Shown piece after piece: positions 56,216 to 64,000 of a stretch of DNA of 64,000 nucleotides. The DNA comes from Macrothele yani (lineage: Eukaryota > Arthropoda > Arachnida > Araneae > Macrothelidae). Made by a program: the position numbers and the translations under genes. The stretch's first letter is position 1; every line of letters begins with the position of its first letter. The notes under the pieces were generated by a model. It was not told where the DNA came from. It ran no database searches and worked only from the letters and a program-made list of their open reading frames with translations. The stretch lies in NCBI GenBank assembly GCA_039090855.1, contig CM076996.1:51550469-51614468 (forward strand), in the 5' to 3' direction.

Positions 56216-57829
56216 ATTTTTTTATTTTTTTTATTGACCACTACTCAGACGGCCATTTCTTGTAATATTTAAAAAAAAAATTCTATATTTTGAAACATTC
56301 AAAAATTTATTCATGCCTTCGCAATTCTTATGTTTCTTTCGTACATTAAATTTCATTTTTTAACACATCATGTTGTACTCCCATATGTTTCATTTATCTG
56401 AATATTCTTAGCGTCAGAAATTTTCTGTTAGTGCATTTACACTGGTCGCTAAGAGTCCAAACAAAGCGTAGGGATACAATACCAGATACAGGCCAACTTC
56501 TAGAACTACTTGATGTAGTGACGTTCAAAAAATCGAACCTTACTTTATAATCACTTATTATTATTATTTTTTTTGTTACATTATATTCTTGAATTTATGT
56601 TTGTTACACTTTTCAGCTTTGACTGATCTGATCATCTTCATGTCCTCACCTGTATACTAAATTCTGAAATCATGATATTAATACCTTTCAAACGCCATGT
56701 TGACTCTTGCAATAGCATCCATTAACGATTCTAATGCACTCCACAATCAATTTATACACAACATCGATAGTATGGTTGCAAAATAAAATGAGAAATGTTC
56801 AGTTTCAGTTGTTTTCTTGAGTTCCATATAAACCATGTACGAAAATGTCTCTTATGCATGACCTCTATGGATTACAAGTAGCTCCATAGTGTGGATGCAT
56901 TTTTTCTCATGTGTTTATTGCTCAGTTTGTTTGAAGAAACAAATTTTTCATGCCCAGTTTCACTGCAAATTATCCAATGTTAAACACAAAAAAATTAAAT
57001 ATAACAAAAAAACGTTGTGGACTTTTGTTTTTAGGTAAGTTAAAAATATTCTGTTTGCTCTCACTGTTGCATTTCTGTTATTTTTTAACACTTTTTATTA
57101 ACACAAATTGTGATCTTTCTGTTATTGCTGTTTTGTGATGGACTGTGATAGTTCAGTAGTCTTGAGGGTAAATAATGGTTAAGATTAAAGATTAAAATTG
57201 GTGATTTTTCAAGTGGCCATTGGCCAGTGGGTGGTCAAAATCTAGTGGCCACTTTACTTACTGCTATTTCGTGTTGTATATAAATTTTATCACTGCACTG
57301 TATACCTTTCATTTATTTAGACATAGGTAAATTTAAGCTTAGTAGTTACAAGGGTCTATTGCCCAGTGCAATTAAATGCATAAATATAATCTTAAAAGTT
57401 ATATTTTTCTTCAACCACATCAACCAAATTTTCTAGACAAACTATTTTTATTGAAAAAATACTTTAATCATTTTTATTAGCTCTCTCACTATGTTCATGA
57501 ATAAAATCTCTCCACCATAAATTGATAGCAGTGGATAGGTCAAAATTTTCAAGCAATAGTTTGGCTTACTATATTTGCTGCGTGGTTTCTAAATTAGAAT
57601 TATTTCTTGCATGAGCATTGTCTTGTCATCAAAAATATTACCCACCCCACGATACTTGTGTTCTCTTAGCTTCTGCATTGCTTGGCATAATGGTCGGCAG
57701 TAGTTCAACAATTTGTGCTATGACCTTTATATACTAAAAAGAAGAAGTTCCACGTATCTCAATCAATAACACAGTCGGAAAGGCTGAACCGAATATTGCT
57801 TCAGTTGTTCTACCACCGTACTGAGCTGC
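56216..57829. other. AT-rich non-coding stretch
   Basis: No coding motif. A 62-codon open stretch at 56950-57138 is hydrophobic and not recognisable. A repeated AGTGGCCA-type string near 57210-57260 may be a worn Tc1 end. The last part, from about 57480, may belong to the hAT remnant that follows. Confidence 0.35.
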
Positions 57830-57841
57830 AAGTTATGTGTG

Positions 57842-58060
57842 GGCCGTCCCAGTGGCGCAGTGGTCTAAGCGATGGCCTCTGATCATTCATCCGAAAGGGG
57901 TCCAGGTTTGAATCCCGGTGAGGCATGGATGTAGTGTTTGTCTTACGGCACTGGCTCTCTCCCTTCCCTGGAACCAGCGGCCCTAAATTAGGGATGGGTG
58001 GCTGCTTATAGCCCATTGAGTTGCTCATGGTGGTGATTAAACCTCCAATAAAAAAAAAAA
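57842..58060 (+). mobile_element. tRNA-derived SINE, copy 8 (perfect target duplication)
   Basis: Full length with box A TGGCGCAGTGG, box B GGTTTGAATCCC, body and 13-A tail. AAGTTATGTGTG at 57830-57841 and 58061-58072 is an exact 12-bp duplication, the cleanest of the family here. It lies at the 5' edge of a hAT remnant. Confidence 0.96.
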
Positions 58061-59410
58061 AAGTTATGTGTGAATTGTACTTGCAAATCCTTCCAAAGTT
58101 CCAAAAATTTGCCAAGCTCTGTCAACATGAGAAACTAATTATTCACTGCATACATGTGGAAATGTTTGACTTGGTGAAAAATTTTGTTACTTCCTTTGTC
58201 AGAGTTGAATGTGTGCCCACAAGTGTGAATGAATTTCTCCAATTTGATTTGCATGATATGAGTTTGCAGTTGAGCAACAAGTGTTTGTCTGTGGGTACAT
58301 ATAACCCCCTTGTCACAAGTGCAAGATTAGCTAAGTGTCCATGGTTGTCAGCATTTTACACAAAGATTAGAGATGCGTATATTGCTACAACTAAAGCACT
58401 TTAGAAAAAATTGCCATTTCAAAACAAAATCCTTCAGTCTCTCTGCACTTAATCCTTACCAATGCAAAGAAACTTCAACACTTACAGCTTTCCATTTTTT
58501 GGCCAAGTCATTGCCAAATGCCATTTCTGAAGAAAGCCTTGACAAACTTCAAGAGGAGGTGGAAATGCTGGCAGTCAATTCGGATGATGACTGAATGGAA
58601 ACCATGAATCTGATGGAGAATAATAGAAACTACAGAATAACTGTTGACTGGTGGTCTTTAAGTTTTTCCCTGCAGGATGTGAGTTTGGATTCAGATTTTA
58701 GTGGTCCTCATTATAAAATGATATCAAGGCTTGTGAAAGCACTTTTAAGTATATTTTCAGGCCCCGTTGTTGAAAGTTGGTTTAACATAATGGATGATAT
58801 CATCACCTGGGACAGATCAAGGTTGAAGGTGCACAATTATGAAGCTGTATCTTGTGTAAAACATATGCTGAAGAGTTATGGTTAAAAACAACAAAATTTG
58901 AAGTATTGGATGAAGTGGGAAAATCATGTCTCAATGCATTTATTGAATACCAAAAACATTCCAAAAGCAAAAAAATTAAATGCTGTAGAGGAGCAAAGAA
59001 AGCGTTTGCAAACATATGCCACAACCAAAACTGTAAGAAAAACTGGAGGAAGAAAACAGGGTAAACCAGCCATACAAGTAAGGAAAGCTGAGTCTCAGTC
59101 TCCTAAAAAAACAATTTCCCAAAACCTTAAACCCCAAGAAAAAAACTGAACAAACAAAAATGAGTGCAAAATTGGGAACAACATCAGTAAATATGACAAA
59201 AAGCTTGCCAATACATAAGGCATTCTGTAAACCCATGGGAGATGAAAAGAGTCACGCTTCCATATTGGTAAGCATGCCAGTTCCAGCTAAAAGGAAGCAG
59301 CAGAAGAAAAAGTGCAGACCAAAAAGCCAAAACCTAGCCAAGTATAAAGCAGTTTTTCAAGTCCTGACTAGTAAGTGGTGTCGCAAGTTAAGCATTTGTA
59401 TAACATTAGC
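58061..59410 (+). pseudogene. hAT-like transposase C-terminal remnant
   Basis: It starts MCELYLQILPKFQKFAKLCQ and has VNEFLQFDLHDMSLQLSNK, then LPFQNKILQSLCTLNPYQC in another frame. The second half shows FSGPHYKMISRLVKALLSIF, then a diverged dimerisation motif GPVVESWFNIMDDIITWDRS near 58760-58815, with AVSCVKHMLKSYG. A basic tail follows (RKTGGRKQGK, SPKKTISQNLK). Order fits the hAT C-terminal half. At least four stops or shifts. Confidence 0.72.
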
Positions 59411-59543
59411 ATAATTGTATAATTGAGCCTTCATTACCTTTTGAGAGTTCCATACAGTGCAAAAACCCTGAAATAGAGTTCATTTGTACTTTTTTCAAAG
59501 AAAAACAACAACAATTATATAGGTATATTTTTCAAATTTTAGA

Positions 59544-59655
59544 TTTATGTATGCCACTATATGCACATTATACAATTTATGTACATGACTATATGTACAT
59601 TATACGATTTATGTACATCACTATATGTACATTATACAATTTATGTACGTTGCTT
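59544..59655 (+). repeat. 32-bp tandem repeat, 3.4 copies
   Basis: Units start at 59544, 59576 and 59608 with a partial fourth at 59640. Consensus is TTTATGTACATSACTATATG then TACATTATACAA. AT-rich minisatellite. Confidence 0.88.
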
Positions 59656-59834
59656 CAAATTTTAGATTCACATATATCACTATACCCCCTCCACCCCCGC
59701 TAGAAATTATATATATGTCCACCCATAAAAGTTCAGACATGATGCAGATTTAGTGTACTTTTACCCATGTGTTAAGCCACTTAGGTATGAGGTTGTAAAA
59801 CTTAGGGAATTGGAAGACACTTATTAATTTTGCG

Positions 59835-60432
59835 TCATCATCATCATCACTAAGCTGTTCTCTAAGATTCAGACATTTGCTCCACAAAGAAATACAAACT
59901 ACCAGATAATTTTTACTTACTGCTGCCGTATCAAACTTCCCCATTTACAGCAATCTTGGCATACAACTCGGGCTTCACTCACATCCATCACACGCCATAC
60001 ACAAGATCTATACTTCATACTCATAATCTTTTCCTCATGCAGACACTCCTGAATCTGATCCTCACATGACTTCCTTAGCCTTCCTCTACCCTTCTTTCCT
60101 GCCACTTGGGCTAAAAAGACTTTCTTAGTAAGCATCTCATCATTCATTCTTTCAACATGGCCAAACCACTGAAGCATATTAGTCTCCACCTTGCTAACAA
60201 CATTTTGCTTCACATTACACAAATGCAACACATCTTCATTCCTCACACAAACAGAACGTGTCTTGCCCCCCCCTCCGTAAGCAACGCATTTCTTCAGCAC
60301 ACAAACGACGACTCCTATGTTTCTTCTGTAGTACCCAGGTTTCACTGCCCTACAACAGTGTAAGAACAGTTACACTTTCAAACACAGCCATGCAGGACTC
60401 TCTTGAGAACCCAAGATTCCTGTGAAACAGAG
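59835..60432 (-). pseudogene. LINE-A 3' fragment with (GAT)n tail
   Basis: Minus-strand open frame 60345-59917 matches the C-terminal part of LINE-A (VRNEDVLHLCNVKQNVVSKV, QWFGHVERMNDEMLTKKVFL, KSCEDQIQECLHEEKIM). It ends after GAACAGCTTAGTGAT with (GAT)n. The 5' truncation at about 60432 falls beside a 33-bp minisatellite. Confidence 0.87.
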
Positions 60433-60483
60433 TTTGCCTAAATGCGTAATTATGCGTCTAATACGCCCCAAAACTTTACCAAC

Positions 60484-60690
60484 ACATAAAAATACGCATC
60501 AGGAATTTTTCTCGACTCGTATTTGTACGTTTCGGAAATTTTTCTCGACACGTAAAAGCACGAGTCTGGAATTTTTCTCTGCGCGTAAAAATACGCAGCG
60601 AGAATTTTTCTCGACTTGTCAAAATATGCATCGGGAATTTTTCTCGGCGCGTAAAACTATGCGTCAAAGAGTTTTAACAATTCGTAAAAG
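60484..60690 (+). repeat. 33-bp minisatellite, about six copies, open on both strands
   Basis: GGAATTTTTCTCG recurs near 60502, 60534, 60568, 60601 and 60633, each followed by a CGTAAAANTAYGCRTC-type block. Because the period is divisible by three, frames stay open on both strands (plus 60422-60778, repeating an S-x-R-K-x-x-x-x-E-F-F pattern; minus 60667-60476, repeating R-R-E-K-F). No family similarity was recognised, and there is no start context or splice signal, so I treat it as non-coding. Confidence 0.8.
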
Positions 60691-60714
60691 TATGCATTGG
60701 AACGGTATTTCCTC

Positions 60715-60805
60715 TTTCAGAAACAGAAGTAAACGAAATAAAGATTTTTTCCGTAATCGTCATTTCTTTTTCTTGTGATGTTGCCTGTGGCCAGTATTGT
60801 TGTTG
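60715..60805 (-). repeat. ~150-bp repeat family, part right of the minisatellite
   Basis: Reverse orientation of the repeat seen at 16905-17960: GAAATAAAGATTTTTTCCGT, AATCGTCATTTC, then TATTGTTGTTG. The Tc1 at 60808 splits it from the continuation at 62032. Confidence 0.7.
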
Positions 60806-60807
60806 TA

Positions 60808-62029
60808 CACTGAAGAGCAATTGAATTAGAGACAGCTGGCGTTATGCAAATGTGGCACTGTGGGCAGCCCTGTAAACGGAAACGACATGACGTATGCAGC
60901 GATCCGACAATATAAGGAGTGATGCGACAGAAATCAGTAAAAGTCGGACGTAGTATGGGTAAGACGAAGGATCTAAGAGCATTTGATCATGGGCAAATTG
61001 TCGGGGCCCGACGAATGGGTCACTCCATCTCGGAAGTCGTGCAGGCACTGGGATTTTCACGAGCCACTGTGTCACGGGTGCACTGTGAGTACATCGAGTC
61101 CGGTAAAACCATCCCTGCTAGGGCCAACTGCCGTGGACAACAGCGTGTGGATGAGCGGGGTCATCGTCGGCTAGCTTGCATTGTAGCAGCGGATAGACGG
61201 ACCACAGTGCAAGAAATCACTCGGCAATTTAACGCTGGTGCACAAAAACGTGTCAGCAACCACACCATCCAGAACCATCTCCTCGCTATGAGGTACAGAA
61301 GCCATCGTCCCACGAGGGTACCGCTGCTGACCGCGCATCACAGGGTGCAAAGATTAGCATGGGCGCGGGAACATCGCCACTGGACCCTAGACATGTGTGG
61401 AAAAATGTTGCCTGGACTGATGAGTCGAGATTCACGTTGGTACATGCGGATGGCAGGATACGAGTGTGGCGCAGACCACATGAAGCGATAGATCATCCTA
61501 GCCAGCAGGGTACTCTTCAAGCTGGTGGGGGTGGCATTCTCGTCTGGGGACTGCTTACGTGGACTGAAATGGTACCCCTGGTACGTGTGACATCGTCCCT
61601 CACAGGTCAACGTTCCCGGGATATCCTGGACGACCATTTGCTCCCGTTTGTGCATCTGCAACATCCCACTGGGGACCTCATCCTGCAACAAGACAAAGCA
61701 CCCTGCCATCGCTCCCGAATTGTATCCGAATGGTTGGATGAACACTGCACCGACGTGACCTCGCTTCCTTGGCCAGCTAAGTCACCTGACCTCAATCCCA
61801 TCGAGCACATCTGGGATGCCATCGAGAGAGATGTTCGAGGCTCTGACCCCCTCCATCAAATCTTCGTGAACTGTGGGAGCTTGTTCAGGGGTCATGGATC
61901 CGTATGGTTTCCCAACGCTTCCGTTGTCTTGTCGAGTCCATGCTGAGACGAATAGCCGCCGTCGTCTGGGCGAAAGGTGGTGCTACATGTTTATTAGACA
62001 GGTATTTCTAATTCAATTGCTCTTCAGTG
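60808..62029 (+). mobile_element. Tc1-like element, best preserved in the window
   Basis: Inverted ends CACTGAAGAGCAATTGAATT at both sides, continuing AGA and flanked by TA at 60806-60807 and 62030-62031. The ends match over at least 23 bp, so the copy is young. The surrounding ~150-bp repeat resumes across one TA. Confidence 0.96.
60919..61990 (+). pseudogene. Tc1-like transposase (36 residues between second Asp and Glu)
   Basis: The frame opens MMRQKSVKVGRSMGKTKDLR; MGKTKDLRAF at 60957 is a plausible start. The paired-like DNA-binding domain follows: HGQIVGARRMGHSISEVVQA and GFSRATVSRVHCEY. Then TVQEITRQFNAGAQKRVSNH and MRYRSHRPTRVPLLTAHH. A frameshift near 61395 leads to WTDESRFTLVHADGRIRVW (first Asp), GGGGILVWGLLTWTEMVPL, LILQQDKAPCHRSRIVSEWL (second Asp) and PWPAKSPDLNPIEHIWDAIE (Glu). 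A second shift near 61850 precedes the C-terminal CLVESMLRRIAAVVWAKGGA. Two single-base-type lesions are all that disable it. Confidence 0.94.
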
Positions 62030-62031
62030 TA

Positions 62032-62600
62032 TATCATTTTATTCCATAAATATTTGTATTTCAGTTTGAAAATGGAAAAAAAAATTCCCAAAACAGAAAT
62101 TCGAAATTTTTTCGCTGTGATCTTTAGGCATGAGAGTGCGATGGCTTCGAGGAATTTCTCCTTTTCCGTCATAGTTTGGGTTATCCTCGAGATCGATGCA
62201 TAACCGAATAGTAATTTGCGGGCAATTAGTAGTGGTGGAGGATGTTTTCTGCCTGAAACTTTCTAAACTTTCGAAAGCGGAAGTTTCGTCTTTCAAAACT
62301 TTTGAAAACGGAAGTTGGACACAGTGAAGATTTCTCCCGTAATCATAATTGTATTTTTCACGTCATGTTTCCTCTGCCTAGTGTTGTTGTTAAATACCAT
62401 TTTATTTCATAAATATTTGTATTTTAATTTGAAAATGGAGGGATATACGTCCGATTTCCGAAAACGGAAATCGGACGTAGCAAAGATTTCCCCGTAACTG
62501 TAATTTTTTCCCCCCAACGATGATCAGAACATGTATCCTGTATTCTTAAATATTCACTCCTAAAAGTTTTGCATTTCAGCTTGATAGGGGGGTCCAAAAA
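62032..62600 (-). repeat. ~150-bp repeat family, reverse orientation
   Basis: Two or three units contain ATTTTATTCCATAAATATTT, GAAAACGGAAGTTGGACACA, ATTTCTCCCGTAATCAT and TTGTTGTTAAATACCATTTT, the reverse complement of the 16905-17960 units. A perfect palindrome lies at 62446-62479. Confidence 0.82.
62446..62479. repeat. Perfect 15-bp inverted repeat in the ~150-bp family
   Basis: TACGTCCGATTTCCG, loop AAAA, CGGAAATCGGACGTA. In other units the same spot reads CAACTTCC-N-TTTTCGGAA, so a palindromic core is a feature of the repeat. Confidence 0.92.
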
Positions 62601-62922
62601 CAAAAGTGACAAAGCTGAAAATTTTGTAAAAATCGATGCATGTGTTCAAAAGTATTTATATTTTCAAAGTTACACTCTTCATCTTTTATCTAAAATAGTG
62701 AAAGCTATCATGCATTCATGATGGATAAAATTGTCATCCAAGGGCATTAAAAAAAAAAAAAAAAAACGACAATGAAGAAATGGGAAGGGAAACAAAGATA
62801 TCAGCAAAATGAAAATTTAAGCACTGGATGCTGTGCAGCTGCAGAAAAACAAATGTGGCTGTGGAACTTGTTGAGAAGTTTATTAGATATTTTTAGATGC
62901 CTATAAGAACCTTAAAAGTGCT
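62601..62922. other. Non-coding stretch
   Basis: No ORF. An A-run of 17 at 62750-62766. Otherwise nothing recognised. Confidence 0.4.
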
Positions 62923-63043
62923 GTTACATGTGGTCATGTAACAACATCTTTATACACGATGTTACATGTGGTCATGTAACATCGTGTATAAGATGCCGGA
63001 GACCTTATGCCAAAACATGATTGGCAATAAGGTCTCCGGCATC
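62923..63043. repeat. Nested fold-backs at the PLE 3 5' junction
   Basis: GTTACATGTGGTCATGTAAC, itself a palindrome, occurs at 62923-62942 and 62961-62980. A 24-bp arm at 62945-62968 pairs with 62973-62995 with one base missing. A 20-bp arm at 62992-63011 (GATGCCGGAGACCTTATGCC) pairs with 63023-63043 with one extra A. The sequence around CATCTTTATACACGATG thus appears three times in alternating orientation, the last copy running on into the PLE. Confidence 0.9.
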
Positions 63044-63416
63044 TTTATACACGATGCTTAAGAGAAATATTGACAAGCCCCCTCTTCTCAATGAGGCAGG
63101 TATTTATGCCATCCCACTAAAATATCCGGACGGCTCCAGGCAATACTGCATCGGAATGACCAAACCTTCATTTGGAATTAGAATCAGCGAACATAAAAGG
63201 GATACAAGAGACGGGAAAATAACCACTGCCCTATCAAGAGAAGTCAAGTTCAAGTCCGCCGATCCTATAAGGAGTGATGTAAAGAAATTAGCTTCATACT
63301 CCACACCCAAATGTACTGCCATTCGTGAAACCTTGGAAATCTTGACCAGTTGCGAGGCTTGCAACGATAGCGTCTCTCTGGAGTTGCCACGTATTTGGAA
63401 TAAATTCTTCAAATAA
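63021..63416 (+). pseudogene. Penelope-like element 3, GIY-YIG domain (5'-truncated)
   Basis: 131 codons, mostly one intact domain: NEAGIYAIPLKYPDGSRQYC then IGMTKPSFGIRISEHKRD, the GIY-YIG pattern with the second YIG as CIG, then ITTALSREVKF. A Glu in ETLEILTSCEAC is a candidate catalytic residue. The stop at 63414-63416 looks natural. The reverse transcriptase is missing, as in 5'-truncated copies. The first codons read from the fold-back and are not part of the original protein. Confidence 0.85.
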
Positions 63417-63665
63417 TGCTGAGTTTTCTACCAAAGTACCGCGTGCCCAACCAACGTGACCTCGTTTCTTCGAAATATCACGTTTTGCTCCTAATAATTT
63501 ATTGTCTAGTCAAGTCACCGCGTTTAAAGTGTTGAAACGTTCTATTATCGAGTTTGCAGTTAGCTGTCTACCTTCCTTGAGAAAGCCATCTGGTTGATGT
63601 GCAAAAGCTTGGAAATTTTGATTTTTATTCTACGCCAAGAAATTTTCGGATTATTAGTATATAGT
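63417..63665 (+). other. PLE 3 3' untranslated region
   Basis: It contains CCTTGAGAAAGCCATCTGG (63587 onward) and GATGTGCAAAAGCT, shared with PLE 1 near 22923. A short stem (AGCC/GGTT) and the palindrome AAGCTT recall the hammerhead layout of PLE 2, but the core bases differ. Confidence 0.6.
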
Positions 63666-64000
63666 TATACTATTTTGAGATGATAAATTTAATGTTATTG
63701 TTTTAAGATATGAATGTCATATTTATTTCTAAAACAAGAAACAAAATGGATCCAAATTCTAAATACATTGAGCAGTAGTGAAATATTTTTTATATGAAAA
63801 AATCTGGATTGATTTTTCATAATTGCCAATCAATTTCATAAGTATTTCATTTCGCATTTTTGAACTTCACTTTTAGTTGGTAAAGTTCGATGAACACTTA
63901 CCGCACGTGGGGCTTGGCTTTCAATTCTTATTTCCGTTATGTGGATGCGGCATGGGGGTTTTTCATTTGGTCACGGGTCCACTTCTTTTTTTTCCGTTGG
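63666..64000. other. No gene recognised
   Basis: AT-rich end of the window without ORF or repeat I can name. Confidence 0.35.

Noticed and set aside
60422..60778. 118-codon plus-strand ORF as a host gene
   Set aside because: It is produced by a 33-bp minisatellite, runs into the ~150-bp repeat, and is open on both strands simply because of the period.
63021..63060. Start codon at 63021 as the true start of the GIY-YIG protein
   Set aside because: The first codons are read from the fold-back junction; the PLE is 5'-truncated and has no natural start here.

Overview
This is eukaryotic, animal DNA from a large, transposon-filled genome. There are no operons, no bacterial-type genes, no rRNA genes and no free-standing tRNA genes. 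The mixture of BEL/Pao, Penelope-like (GIY-YIG), hAT, Tc1/mariner, Tigger and several LINE families with a tRNA-derived SINE fits an invertebrate, probably an arthropod. I cannot name the species from the sequence.

Only one piece of host gene is recognised: an 86-nt internal exon at 30592-30677 (+). It has clean splice sites and encodes the N-terminal DENN-region segment of SET-binding factor (SBF1/SBF2, also MTMR5/MTMR13). No neighbouring exon was recognised, so most or all of the window is probably two very large introns of that gene filled with mobile elements.

Layout. 1-4.3 kb: a BEL/Pao pol remnant split by an ORF1-only non-LTR retroposon with a perfect 11-bp target duplication. 5.5-10 kb: an RTE-like scrap, a SINE and a broken hAT. 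11-18 kb: a degenerate ~150-bp repeat family around an unclassified transposase-like gene (minus strand, 12.3-16.4 kb), itself interrupted by a Tigger element (which carries a SINE) and by a second SINE. 18.6-25.3 kb: a Tc1 tail, a Penelope-like element (PLE) split by a mariner, a LINE 3' end and a Tc1. 25.4-29.2 kb: a hAT-like composite with a 141-bp tandem repeat, a SINE fold-back and a dead mariner. 30.6 kb: the SBF exon. 31.2-36.7 kb: a Tc1 whose transposase frame is interrupted by a 4.3-kb hAT. 37-39.4 kb: a mariner with ~190-bp inverted repeats and a non-autonomous hAT. 39.6-46.1 kb: a hAT carrying a SINE and a PLE that retains a hammerhead-ribozyme-like motif. 46.5-48 kb: a Tc1 and a SINE. 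49.7-56.2 kb: two LINEs in opposite orientation, one apparently inserted in the other. 57.8-59.4 kb: a hAT remnant with a SINE. 59.5-64 kb: minisatellites, a LINE 3' end, a nearly intact Tc1 inside the ~150-bp repeat, and the 3' end of a PLE whose 5' junction is a set of nested hairpins.

Nearly every element is inactivated by frameshifts or stops. The value of the window is a readable order of insertion: in at least seven places the host element's sequence resumes at the far edge of the insert, usually with a target-site duplication. Family names come from motif recognition by eye, without database searching.
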